This document shows, piece by piece, positions 25,915-33,829 of a stretch of DNA of 64,000 nt. The DNA is taken from positions 1-64,000 of the forward strand of contig CAKUIM010000007.1 of NCBI GenBank assembly GCA_934660965.1, read 5' to 3'. A program made the translations under genes and the position numbers. Every line of letters begins with the position of its first letter. The stretch's first letter is position 1. The notes beneath the pieces are model-generated. The model made no database searches. It was not told where the DNA came from and saw only the letters and a program-made list of their open reading frames with translations. The DNA is from an uncultured Oscillospiraceae bacterium (GTDB lineage Bacteria; Bacillota; Clostridia; Oscillospirales; Oscillospiraceae).

Positions 25915-27057
25915 ATGAAACCGCGTCTCACCGCCCTGGCGCTGGCGGCCGCCGCCGCGCTGCTGCTGACCGGCTGCGCGCCGCTGCTCCATCGCTCCTA
26001 TTCCTCCTACTCCCCCCATGTGGAGTCGGTGGTGGCCGACGACTCCTCTGCCCTGCGGGCGGAGAGCTACCGGGGCCTGGTGGACGCCCTCCTATATTAT
26101 GTCAACCGGCACATCACCAGCGGCGTCATCCGCCTTGCAAACTACCCCTCCGACGTCTCCGCCGACCTGGAAAACGCCCGGCTGGAGGTCATGCGGGAGG
26201 ACCCGCTGGGCGCCTTCGCCGTGGAGGAGCTGACCTACGATTTCTCCCGCATCGTCTCCTACTATGAGGTAAGCGTGTCCATCGCCTACTCTCACACCGC
26301 CGAGGAGATCGCCGCCATCGAGTTTGCCTCCGGCTCCGCCGCCATCCGGCCCCGGCTGCGCCAGGCCATGGCCAAGTTTTCCTCCACGCTGCTGCTGCGC
26401 ACCTCTTACTTTACCGGCGATGAGGACCAGGTGCGCGCCATGGCCGTCCAGGCCTATTACGACACCCCACAGTCCGCCTTCGGCCTTCCGGAGATTGCCG
26501 TTACCCTCTATCCCGACAGCGGCGTGCAGCGCATCATCGCCCTGACCTTTACCTGGCCGGAGAGGCGCACCGTCTCCGCCGCCCGCTCCGAGCAGCTGCT
26601 CTCCCTGGCCCGCCGCCTGCTGGCCGACACCCCGCCGGAGGGGGAGCAGTACACCCCGGACGAGCTCTACCGCATCCTGCTCTCTGCCGGTGCCGGGGAG
26701 GACGGCTCCGCCCCCTCCTCTGACCCCTATGCCGCCCTCACCGGCAAAAGCGCCGACCAGCTCGCCCGCACCCTGGCCCTGGAGCTGCTGTTCCAGCAGT
26801 CCGGCATCGACGCCACCCTGGTCTCCGGCGTGGCTCCCGGAGGCAATACCTGCTGGCTCATCGCCGACTGCGGCAGCGGCTACCGCCATCTCCTGCCCGG
26901 GGAAGAGACAATTTCCCTCTATACCGACCTTGAGATGAGCGCCGCGGGCTACCTCTGGAACCAGAGCATGTACCCCGACTGCGTGGACTACAGCGCCCCT
27001 GTCACCACCCCCGCACCGGAGGTCTCTCCCGCCGCCGTCGAGACCGGCACCCCCTGA
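25915..27057 (+). CDS. lipoprotein with degenerate transglutaminase-like domain
   Basis: Exported lipoprotein of 380 residues; the signal peptide ends at LLTGCAP (C21-22 region). I do not recognise the first 240 residues. The region around 270-350 (TLALELLFQQSGIDATLVSG, then NTCWLIADCGSGYRHLLPGE and LEMSAAGYLWNQSMYP) resembles transglutaminase-like proteins in which a small domain checks peptides. The usual Cys-His-Asp triad is not clear. ATG at 25915 follows AAAGGAGG. Probably faces the cell wall in this organism; function unknown. Confidence 0.65.
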   Translation: MKPRLTALALAAAAALLLTGCAPLLHRSYSSYSPHVESVVADDSSALRAESYRGLVDALLYYVNRHITSGVIRLANYPSDVSADLENARLEVMREDPLGAFAVEELTYDFSRIVSYYEVSVSIAYSHTAEEIAAIEFASGSAAIRPRLRQAMAKFSSTLLLRTSYFTGDEDQVRAMAVQAYYDTPQSAFGLPEIAVTLYPDSGVQRIIALTFTWPERRTVSAARSEQLLSLARRLLADTPPEGEQYTPDELYRILLSAGAGEDGSAPSSDPYAALTGKSADQLARTLALELLFQQSGIDATLVSGVAPGGNTCWLIADCGSGYRHLLPGEETISLYTDLEMSAAGYLWNQSMYPDCVDYSAPVTTPAPEVSPAAVETGTP

Positions 27058-27074
27058 CACAAGGCGGGCAAGCA

Positions 27075-27106
27075 AAAACCCACCCGGGTCTCCCCGGGTG
27101 GGTTTT
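27075..27106. terminator. bidirectional terminator
   Basis: Perfect 14-base stem AAAACCCACCCGGG / CCCGGGTGGGTTTT (27075-27088 and 27093-27106), giving U-runs on both strands. It serves the lipoprotein gene on the plus strand and could also stop transcripts from psuG. Confidence 0.85.
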
Positions 27107-27154
27107 GTCATATCCTTTGCGATTTCTGCGCCCCGCGCGGGAGCGTGCCCTTAA

Positions 27155-27287
27155 CCCTCCCTCTGACGAGGGAGCCCCAATGGCCCGCACCCCACAATGT
27201 CTCCCTCTGATGAGGGGCGCGAAGCGGCCGGAGTTCTCTCACGCCTCCCTCTGATGCGGGAGGTGGCGCGAAGCGCCGGAGGGAGAG
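27155..27287. repeat. degenerate palindromic repeat copies
   Basis: Three partial relatives of the window's repeat family: CCCTCCCTCTGACGAGGGAG at 27155, CTCCCTCTGATGAGGGG at 27201, and GCCTCCCTCTGATGCGGGAG at 27243 followed by GGCGCGAAGCGCCGGAGGG. The 3' end touches the stop codon of psuG. Confidence 0.6.
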
Positions 27288-27288
27288 A

Positions 27289-28209
27289 TCAGCCCAGCTT
27301 CGTATATGCCGCCGCGGTTCGGGCGGCCAGGCGGGCGTTGTTGAACACCAGCTGAATGTTGGCGTCCAGGCTGTCGCCGCCGGTGAGCTCCTTGACCTTG
27401 GCCAGCAGGAAGGGGGTGGTCTCTTTGCCGTGGATGCCCTGCTCGGCGGCCTCACGGATGGCCTCGTCAATGGCGGCGTTGATCACATTGGCGTCCATGG
27501 AGTACTCCTCGGGGATGGGGTTGGTGACCAGCATGCCGCCCCGCAGGCCCAGCTCGTGCTGCACCCGGAAGGCCCGGGCCAGCTCCTCGGGGGTGTCGAT
27601 CTCATAGTCCACAGAGAAGCCGGAGTGGCGGGTGTAGAAGGCGGGCAGCTCGCGGGTGCCGTAGCCGATCACGGGCACGCCGTGGGTCTCCAGATACTCC
27701 AGGGTCAGTCCCAAATCCAGGATGGACTTGGCGCCGGCGCACACCACCATCACGTCGGTCTGGGCCAGCTCCTCCAGGTCGGCGGAGATGTCCATGGTGG
27801 TCTCGGCGCCGCGGTGCACACCGCCGATGCCGCCGGTGGCAAAGATCTTGATGCCCGCCATGTGGGCGATCATCATGGTGGTGGTCACGGTGGTGGCGCC
27901 GTCCTCGCCCCGGGCCACCAGCACCGCCAGGTCCCGGCGGGAGGCCTTGGTCACCCCGGCGCCCTTCTTGCCCAGATACTCAATCTCGTCGGCGCTCAGG
28001 CCGGCCTTGAGCCGGCCGCCCAGCACGGCGATGGTGGCGGGCACCGCGCCGTTGTCCCGGATGACCTGCTCCACCTTCAGCGCCGTCTCCACATTCTGGG
28101 GATAGGGCATGCCGTGGGAGATGATGGTGGACTCCAGGGCCACCACGGGCCGGCCCTCGGCCAGGGCGGCGGCTACCTCGGGGGCAACGTCAAGATATTT
28201 GTTCAGCAT
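27289..28209 (-). CDS. psuG: pseudouridine-5'-phosphate glycosidase
   Basis: Enzyme of 306 residues that cleaves the C-C glycosidic bond of pseudouridine 5'-phosphate to uracil and ribose 5-phosphate. The family signatures are VALESTIISHGMPYPQN (the glutamate and histidine of the active site), GVTKASRRDL with the Schiff-base-type lysine region, GEDGATTVTTTM, FATGGIGGVHRGAE and TNPIPEEYSMD. It follows the kinase gene by 18 bases, so the two steps of pseudouridine breakdown are co-transcribed. Full length with no key residue missing. Confidence 0.97.
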   Translation of the reverse strand: MLNKYLDVAPEVAAALAEGRPVVALESTIISHGMPYPQNVETALKVEQVIRDNGAVPATIAVLGGRLKAGLSADEIEYLGKKGAGVTKASRRDLAVLVARGEDGATTVTTTMMIAHMAGIKIFATGGIGGVHRGAETTMDISADLEELAQTDVMVVCAGAKSILDLGLTLEYLETHGVPVIGYGTRELPAFYTRHSGFSVDYEIDTPEELARAFRVQHELGLRGGMLVTNPIPEEYSMDANVINAAIDEAIREAAEQGIHGKETTPFLLAKVKELTGGDSLDANIQLVFNNARLAARTAAAYTKLG

Positions 28210-28227
28210 GGTGATTTCCTCCTAAAA

Positions 28228-29307
28228 TCAATATTTCATTCTGCGCCGCATGGCGTCAGGGTTCAAATCGGGATTGATGGTTTCCGCCCCTTCGGCGGCG
28301 ATGGCTGCGGCGGCGCAGGCCGCAGCGGCGCTGCCCGCAAGGTCCTGCCCGTCCAGATAAGCCCAGGCAAGGGCGGCCATGGCGGCGTCGCCCGCGCCGG
28401 TGGCGTTGCGCATCTGGGCCGGGCAGCAGCCCTGCAAAATCCGCTCGCGCCCCTCGGCCGCCAGGATGCCGTGCTCCCCCAGGGAGATAAACGCCCGCTT
28501 CAGCCCCGTGCCCAGCAGCCGGTCCGCCGCCAGATAAAGGCTCTTCTCGTCGGTGATGGCCACCCCGGAGAGCAGCTGCGCCTCCAGCCGGTTTGGCTTG
28601 AGCGTGTGCAGCCGGCCCAGCACGCCCCGCAGCTTCTCCGCCTTGGTGGTAGACACCGGATCGGCAAAGAGCGGCGCGGTGCAGCGCTCGGCCAGATACG
28701 CGATGGACTCCTCCGGCAGGTTGGTGTCCAGCACCACAAGCCTCGCCCGGTTGAGCAGGGGCAGGTTTTTCTCAAAATAGTCCGGCGTGAGTTTCTCGCA
28801 GATCTCCATGTCCGACACCGCCAGGGCCATATCCCCATCCGCGCCGTTGATGAAGAGGTAGGTGGACGTGCTGCACCCCGGCGCGTGGAGCACCCGGCTG
28901 ATGTCGATGCCCAGGCTCCGGCAGGAGTCCACCACGCGCTGGGCATGCAGATCGTCCCCCAGGGCGGTGAGCAGCCGCACGTCCGCTCCCAGAAGCCGCA
29001 GGTTGTGGGCGATGTTCCGGCCCACGCCGCCCAGACTCACCGTCACCCGGCCGGGGTTGGAGTCCCGCGGGCGCAGAGGCGCCGCCGACCGGCCGCCGAT
29101 GTCGATGTTCACCCCGCCGGCCACCACAACGTACTCCCCGGCGCTGAGCACATAGCCCTTCCCGGCGATGTACCCCTTCTTCATCAGGTTGGAGATATGC
29201 ACCGCCACCGATGACCGGGTGATGCCCGCCCGCTCGGCCAGCGCCTCCTGGGAGATCATCGGGTCCGCCGCGATCCACTGCAGGATCTGCCGTTCCCGCT
29301 GGGTCAT
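28228..29307 (-). CDS. psuK: pseudouridine kinase with N-terminal winged-helix domain
   Basis: Protein of 359 residues. The first 55 residues are a MarR/Lrp-like winged helix (SQEALAERAGITRSSVAVHI), followed by a PfkB-type sugar kinase domain with the signatures GGVNIDIGG, SLGGVGRNIAHNLRLLG and the anion-hole motif NATGAGDAAMAAL. It phosphorylates pseudouridine to feed PsuG, as the neighbour indicates. The fused HTH suggests the enzyme may also regulate its own promoter, as seen in other HTH-PfkB proteins. It has a good promoter immediately upstream. Confidence 0.92.
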   Translation of the reverse strand: MTQRERQILQWIAADPMISQEALAERAGITRSSVAVHISNLMKKGYIAGKGYVLSAGEYVVVAGGVNIDIGGRSAAPLRPRDSNPGRVTVSLGGVGRNIAHNLRLLGADVRLLTALGDDLHAQRVVDSCRSLGIDISRVLHAPGCSTSTYLFINGADGDMALAVSDMEICEKLTPDYFEKNLPLLNRARLVVLDTNLPEESIAYLAERCTAPLFADPVSTTKAEKLRGVLGRLHTLKPNRLEAQLLSGVAITDEKSLYLAADRLLGTGLKRAFISLGEHGILAAEGRERILQGCCPAQMRNATGAGDAAMAALAWAYLDGQDLAGSAAAACAAAAIAAEGAETINPDLNPDAMRRRMKY

Positions 29308-29357
29308 ATGCCCGCCCCCTTCATAAGCAAGTTTTTATTTCGCAATCAACTGTTTAT

Positions 29358-29386
29358 AATATAGTCGTTGAGCTCCCCCTTGTCAA
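29358..29386 (-). promoter_or_regulatory. promoter of psuK-psuG
   Basis: Minus strand TTGACA (29386-29381), 17-base spacer, TATATT (29363-29358). Half-sites AATCAAC (29344-29350) and GTTGA (29367-29371) flank the -10 box and resemble the operator halves of the divergent marR promoter. Confidence 0.7.
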
Positions 29387-29413
29387 GAGAATATTTCATT
29401 CTTTTTTGCCTAG

Positions 29414-29469
29414 ATGTTGACAAATCAACTTTTACAGTGTATGATCTGCGCATGTTGATAAATCAACAT
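29414..29469 (+). promoter_or_regulatory. marR promoter with two operator palindromes
   Basis: TTGACA (29417-29422) and TATGAT (29440-29445) have a 17-base spacer. A near-perfect palindrome ATGTTGACAAATCAACTT (29414-29431) covers the -35 box, and a perfect 18-base palindrome ATGTTGATAAATCAACAT (29452-29469) lies just after the expected start of transcription. Two such sites around one promoter are the usual layout for autorepression by a MarR dimer. Confidence 0.8.
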
Positions 29470-29500
29470 CTGAATTCATCCGTCCCAAGGAGGCTCCGCC

Positions 29501-29962
29501 ATGGAAACGCGTTTTGAGACCTTTACCGTCCTGATAGCCCGGATCGGCCGGAGCATCCGCCGCATCAAGGCAGAAGAAATGGCCCGTTTCCGTCTCAAGG
29601 GGCCCCATGTGTCCTGCCTGTACTACCTGTCCCTGGCCGGCCCCATGACCGCCAGCGAGCTGCGGGAGCGCTGCGAAGAGGACAAAGCCGCCCTCTCCCG
29701 CTCCCTGAACTACCTGGAGCGGGAGGGCTACATCTGCTGCGCCGGCGGCGGGGCGCGGGGCTACCGCACCCCCCTGGCCCTCACCGACCGCGGCCGGGAG
29801 GTATGCGAGGCCATTACCGGTGCCATTGACCGCATCGTTGCCGCCGCCGGTGACGGCCTGTCCCAGGCCGATCGCCAGACCATGTACCGCGCCCTCTCCT
29901 GCATCTGTGCCCGGCTGGAGGCCATCTCCGAGCCCAGCGCCCACCAAAGTCAAACCCAATAA
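29501..29962 (+). CDS. MarR family transcriptional regulator
   Basis: Protein of 153 residues with the MarR winged helix in the middle (about 40-105): GPHVSCLYYLSLAGPMTASE, the recognition helix DKAALSRSLNYLEREGYI, and a wing with TPLALTDRGREV. Flanking helices form the dimer interface. AAGGAGG precedes the ATG. Two palindromic sites bracket its own promoter, and the next gene, 12 bases after, is a DegV-type fatty-acid-binding protein, so it may control lipid genes in the manner of FabT. The ligand is unknown. Confidence 0.9.
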   Translation: METRFETFTVLIARIGRSIRRIKAEEMARFRLKGPHVSCLYYLSLAGPMTASELRERCEEDKAALSRSLNYLEREGYICCAGGGARGYRTPLALTDRGREVCEAITGAIDRIVAAAGDGLSQADRQTMYRALSCICARLEAISEPSAHQSQTQ

Positions 29963-29974
29963 AGGAGCATCCTC

Positions 29975-30820
29975 ATGAGCGTTCAGATCATCATCGACTC
30001 CACCGCAGACCTGCCCGACCGCCTGCGCGGCGCCTTCCCCACCGTCCCCCTCACCGTGCGCTTCGGGGAGGAGGAATTTGTTGACGGCGTCACCATCGAC
30101 CGCCAGACCTTTTACGAGCGCCTGGTAGAAAGCGACGTCCTGCCCACCACCAGCCAGGCCACCCCGGCGGACTTCCTGCCCTTTTACGAGAACGTCAAGC
30201 GCGCCGGGGACAGCGCCGTGGTCCTCACCATCGCCTCTGCCCTCTCGGGCACCTATCAAAGCGCCTGCCTGGCCGCCCAGGACTACGACAATATCTACGT
30301 GGTAGACAGCCAGACCGCCGCCATCGGCACGGGCATCCTGGCGGAATACGCCCTGCTCTGCGCCCGGCAGGGTATGGACGCCCCCTCCCTGGCCGCCCGC
30401 CTGGAGGAAAAGCGGCAGGACGTGTGCCTCATCGCCCTGCTGGACACCCTGGAGTACCTCAAGCGGGGCGGACGCATCTCCAAGGCCGCCGCCATGGCCG
30501 GCTCTCTTCTGAACATCAAGCCTGTCGTCACCGTGCAGGACGGCGAGGTTTTGGTCGTCGGCAAGGCCCGGGGCTCCCGCCAGGGCAACAACCTGCTTGC
30601 CGAAAAAATCCGGGCGTGCGGCGGCATCGACTTTGATCTGCCCATCCTGCTGGGCTACAGCGGCCTGTCCGATGCATGCCTGCAAAAATACGCGGAGGAC
30701 AGCCGCGCCCTCTGGCAGGACGGCACCCACACCCTGGACTCCACCCTCATCTGCGGCGTCATCGGCACCCACACCGGCCCCGGCGTGGTGGCCGCCGCCT
30801 TCTTCAGAAAGCACCCGTGA
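29975..30820 (+). CDS. DegV family protein (FakB-like fatty-acid-binding protein)
   Basis: Protein of 281 residues of the DegV fold. Known members (FakB) present a bound fatty acid to the kinase FakA for phosphorylation. Visible motifs are IIIDSTADLP at the start, LPTTSQATPADF, the SALSGTYQSA loop that contacts the carboxylate, VVDSQTAAIGTG and LEYLKRGGRISKA. It is co-directional with and 12 bases from the MarR gene. FakA is not in the window. Confidence 0.92.
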   Translation: MSVQIIIDSTADLPDRLRGAFPTVPLTVRFGEEEFVDGVTIDRQTFYERLVESDVLPTTSQATPADFLPFYENVKRAGDSAVVLTIASALSGTYQSACLAAQDYDNIYVVDSQTAAIGTGILAEYALLCARQGMDAPSLAARLEEKRQDVCLIALLDTLEYLKRGGRISKAAAMAGSLLNIKPVVTVQDGEVLVVGKARGSRQGNNLLAEKIRACGGIDFDLPILLGYSGLSDACLQKYAEDSRALWQDGTHTLDSTLICGVIGTHTGPGVVAAAFFRKHP

Positions 30821-30880
30821 GGGCAGCGCCTGCCCGAGCGCGCTCCCGGTGCAGCAGGCGCATCGCCCCCCAGCGCAGCA

Positions 30881-30912
30881 AAAGCGCCGGAACCATGCGG
30901 TTCCGGCGCTTT
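30881..30912. terminator. bidirectional terminator
   Basis: Perfect stem AAAGCGCCGGAACC / GGTTCCGGCGCTTT (30881-30894 and 30899-30912) with an ATGC loop, between the convergent degV and phosphoesterase genes. It is nearly identical to the terminator at 52596-52627. Confidence 0.8.
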
Positions 30913-30927
30913 CCCTGTCTGCATATC

Positions 30928-32055
30928 TCAATGTTCCGCCGGCTCAATCCGGCCCCGGTACCAGCCTGTCTCGCCGCGGCGCTTGGCGATGCACCCCCGG
31001 CTGCACCTGCGCACCAGGGCCAGCCGCTCCCCCGCCGCCACCGGCAGCAGATAGTCGGTGGTGTCCTCGGTGTGGGTCACGCCGTCCCGGCCCTCATAGA
31101 GGTACTCATTCAAAATCCACATCTCCCGGCCGCTGGAAATATGCCGGCACCAGGCGCAGTCCCCCTCCCGGCGCAGCACCTCCACGGCGCTGTCGCTCCA
31201 GCGGATGTTCACCGCGTCCCGGCTGGCCTGCTGGGCGTCCAGCGCCCGCACCACCGGCAGGCCGTCGTAGGCGGTGTAGGTCATCTCATCACCGTTGATG
31301 TCCGGGATGATGAGGGCGTTGAGCTGCCCGTCCAGCTTGAGCACGCACCCGCCGTCGATGGACACAATGTGCCGCTCCCGCTCGATAAGGGGGCTTGCAG
31401 TGGGGATGTCCGGGTGATAGAGGGTCACCGGCCAGTGGCCCACCACCACCCAGCGGCGAAAGCGCAGGCCCTGGCCCAGAAAATCGTCGTTTTTCATGCA
31501 GGAGTAGGCATCCAGCTCCTCCAGGCGGTCCTCCCGGGGGACGCCGCCGTGGACGAACAGATACCGCCCCGCCTCCAGAATGTGGGGCATGCCGTTGAGG
31601 AAGGCGCACTCCGCCGGAAAGCGCTCCAGCAGCGCCTGGCGCAGCGCCGGCAGCTCCTCGGGAGATTTGGGGTGCAGCCCCAGCTCCGCGCCCATCTGGA
31701 ACACCAGTGAGCGGTCCTCCCAGCAGCGGAACACCGGCCACAGCCGCCCGTCCACCCCCGGCCGGCCGCTTAAAAAGGCCACGTCCAGATTGTCGCAGTT
31801 GCCGCACAGGGCATACACCGTGTGGCTGCGGGAGAGCTCCATCACATAGCGCAGCACCCCCAGGCTGTCCTCCCCCTTTTCCAGAAGGTCGCCGATGAGC
31901 ACCAGCACATCCGCCTTGGAAAACCCGGCCTTGGCCAGCACCCCCCGAAGGAAGGGGAGGTTTCCGTGAATGTCGCTGATGGCCAGCACCCGGCGGCCCG
32001 GGGCAATGTCCGGCCGGATCACCCGGGCGGGTCTGTATGGGGGTCTTGCAAGCAT
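30928..32055 (-). CDS. PPP-type metallophosphoesterase
   Basis: Protein of 375 residues with the metal-binding motifs of serine/threonine phosphatase-like or ApaH-like enzymes: SDIHGN, IGDLLEKG, GNCDN, FVHGGVP and VVGHWPV. The catalytic domain covers about 20-260. The C-terminal 110 residues (ending RRCSRGCIAKRRGETGWYRG) are an extra domain of unknown role, rich in tryptophan and cysteine. The substrate could be a phosphoprotein or a nucleotide; the sequence does not decide. The ATG at 32055 follows GAAGGAGA. It is divergent from spoVAD. Confidence 0.85.
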   Translation of the reverse strand: MLARPPYRPARVIRPDIAPGRRVLAISDIHGNLPFLRGVLAKAGFSKADVLVLIGDLLEKGEDSLGVLRYVMELSRSHTVYALCGNCDNLDVAFLSGRPGVDGRLWPVFRCWEDRSLVFQMGAELGLHPKSPEELPALRQALLERFPAECAFLNGMPHILEAGRYLFVHGGVPREDRLEELDAYSCMKNDDFLGQGLRFRRWVVVGHWPVTLYHPDIPTASPLIERERHIVSIDGGCVLKLDGQLNALIIPDINGDEMTYTAYDGLPVVRALDAQQASRDAVNIRWSDSAVEVLRREGDCAWCRHISSGREMWILNEYLYEGRDGVTHTEDTTDYLLPVAAGERLALVRRCSRGCIAKRRGETGWYRGRIEPAEH

Positions 32056-32178
32056 GGGGCGTGTCTCCTTCCCGGCATCCGGCGATGCCGCTTCCGTTTC
32101 GGCTGCGCTCCGCCTTCCCGGCACGGCGCATAATAAGGATATTATAGCACCCGAGCGCCCCCTTTTCCACCGGCAGCG

Positions 32179-32207
32179 GCATATTTTTCCCATTTCCAGC
32201 CATACTA
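32179..32207 (+). promoter_or_regulatory. candidate forespore (sigma-G/F) promoter of spoVAD
   Basis: GCATA (32179-32183), 17-base spacer, CATACTA (32201-32207) fits the sigma-G pattern (GHATR, spacer 17-18, CATNNTA), about 30 bases before the start codon. spoVA operons are known to be transcribed by sigma-G, so the match is expected. Confidence 0.65.
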
Positions 32208-32238
32208 AGCCCAAACGCCGCCAGAAGGAGGGCTTTTT

Positions 32239-33252
32239 ATGGACAACACCAAGCTGGGCGCCCAGACCTTCCGCCCTGCCCTGCCCCCGGTCATCGTGGG
32301 CTACGGCTCCGCCGCCGGCAGCAAGGAGAGCCGGGGGCCGCTGGGCGGCTGCTTTGACCACCAAAGCGAGAACGACACCTTCGGGGAGCAGACCTGGGAG
32401 AAGGCGGAGTCCCGGATGCAGCAGCTCGCCCTGGACGCCGCCCTCAGGCGTGCCGGACTCCACAGCGGCGACCTGGACCTTCACCTGGCCGGCGACCTGC
32501 TCAACCAGTGCATCGGCGCCTCCTTCGCCGCCCGGCAGGTCTGTGCCCCCTTCCTCGGGCTGTACGGCGCCTGCTCCACCATGGGGGAGAGCCTGGGCCT
32601 GGCCGCCCTGCTTCTCTCCGGGGGCTGCGGGCGCTATGCCGCCGCCTCCACCTCCTCCCACTTCTGCTCGGCGGAGCGGCAGTACCGCACCCCCCTGGAA
32701 TACGGCAGCCAGCGCACCCCCACCGCCCAGTGGACCGCCACCGCCGCCGGGGCCGTGGTCCTGGCCGCCCGGGGCAGCGGCGTGGCCGTCACCCACGTCA
32801 CCGTGGGCCGGGTGGTGGACAAGGGCATCCGGGACGCCAACAACATGGGCGCCGCCATGGCCCCCGCCGCCTACGCAACCCTGGCCGCCCACTTTGCCGA
32901 CACCGGCCGCTCACCGGAGGATTACGACCTCATCCTCACCGGCGACCTGGGGGCCCTGGGCCGGGACATCGTCCTGGATTTCTTCTCCCGGGACGGCATC
33001 ACGCTGCCGAACTATCAGGACTGCGGCCTGCTGCTCTTCGACCGCGCCCGGCAGGACGTCCACTGCGGCGCTTCGGGCTGCGGCTGCTCCGCCGCCGTGC
33101 TCACCGCAAGCGTTATCCCGGGGCTGCTCTCAGGCCGGTGGCGGCGCGTCCTGTTCTGCCCCACTGGAGCGCTGCTCTCCCCCACCTCCACCCAGCAGGG
33201 GGAGTCCATCCCCGGCGTCGCCCACGCCATCGCCCTGGAAGGAGGCATGTGA
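32239..33252 (+). CDS. spoVAD: stage V sporulation protein AD
   Basis: Protein of 337 residues with a thiolase-like fold lacking catalysis. SpoVAD binds dipicolinic acid and is needed for its uptake into the forespore. Characteristic motifs are ESRGPLGGCFDHQSENDTFGE-type N-terminal region, GACSTMGESLGLAALLL, SSHFCSAERQYRTPLEYG and LTGDLGALGRDIVLDF. AAGGAGGG precedes the ATG. The usual preceding gene spoVAC is missing; the next gene is spoVAE. Confidence 0.96.
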   Translation: MDNTKLGAQTFRPALPPVIVGYGSAAGSKESRGPLGGCFDHQSENDTFGEQTWEKAESRMQQLALDAALRRAGLHSGDLDLHLAGDLLNQCIGASFAARQVCAPFLGLYGACSTMGESLGLAALLLSGGCGRYAAASTSSHFCSAERQYRTPLEYGSQRTPTAQWTATAAGAVVLAARGSGVAVTHVTVGRVVDKGIRDANNMGAAMAPAAYATLAAHFADTGRSPEDYDLILTGDLGALGRDIVLDFFSRDGITLPNYQDCGLLLFDRARQDVHCGASGCGCSAAVLTASVIPGLLSGRWRRVLFCPTGALLSPTSTQQGESIPGVAHAIALEGGM

Positions 33253-33254
33253 CC

Positions 33255-33611
33255 ATGGAATATCTGCGCGCATTCCTGTGCGGCGGCGCGCTGTGCGTCG
33301 TCGGCCAGCTGCTCATCGACAAGACAAGGCTCACCCCCGCCCGCATTCTGGTGGCCTATGTGGTCTCCGGCGTCGTCCTTGGCGGCACGGGCGTGTACGG
33401 GCATCTCGCGGACTGGGCCGGGGCGGGGGCCACCGTCCCCCTCACCGGCTTCGGCTATGCCCTGGCCCGGGGCGTCAAAAAGGCGGTGGAGGAAAAGGGT
33501 CTGCTGGGCGCCCTCACCGGCGGCGTCACCGCCACCGCCGGGGGCATCGCCGCCGCCGTGTTCCTGGGCATCCTGGTGGCCATGATCTTCAAGCCCCGCC
33601 CCAAGGGGTGA
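33255..33611 (+). CDS. spoVAE: stage V sporulation protein AE
   Basis: Integral membrane protein of 118 residues with three or four helices, of the SpoVAEb type. Motifs are FLCGGALCVVGQLLIDKT, ARILVAYVVSGVVLGGTGVYG and LTGGVTATAGGIAAAVFLG. It works with SpoVAD and SpoVAC in the channel that moves dipicolinic acid. It begins two bases after the spoVAD stop and is followed by a strong terminator, making this a two-gene operon. Confidence 0.95.
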   Translation: MEYLRAFLCGGALCVVGQLLIDKTRLTPARILVAYVVSGVVLGGTGVYGHLADWAGAGATVPLTGFGYALARGVKKAVEEKGLLGALTGGVTATAGGIAAAVFLGILVAMIFKPRPKG

Positions 33612-33707
33612 GCCGGGGCCGCCTCAACGCCGTCCCCTCACTGTCCCGGCACTGTCCCCTTATCTCCGGGGACACCCCAAAACCGTCCCGCGCCCGCTCA
33701 TCAAAGC

Positions 33708-33746
33708 TGCCGCCGCTGCCCAAGCCGGGCAGCGGCGGCATTTTTT
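33708..33746 (+). terminator. terminator of spoVAD-spoVAE
   Basis: Perfect 14-base stem TGCCGCCGCTGCCC / GGGCAGCGGCGGCA (33708-33721 and 33727-33740) followed by TTTTTT. Confidence 0.9.
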
Positions 33747-33829
33747 GCTTCCCTTTCCGGAAAAAACGCGGTATACTTTTGCCAGAGCACCGGCGGGGAG
33801 CGCCCGCCGCAGAAAGGATGTTATCAATC

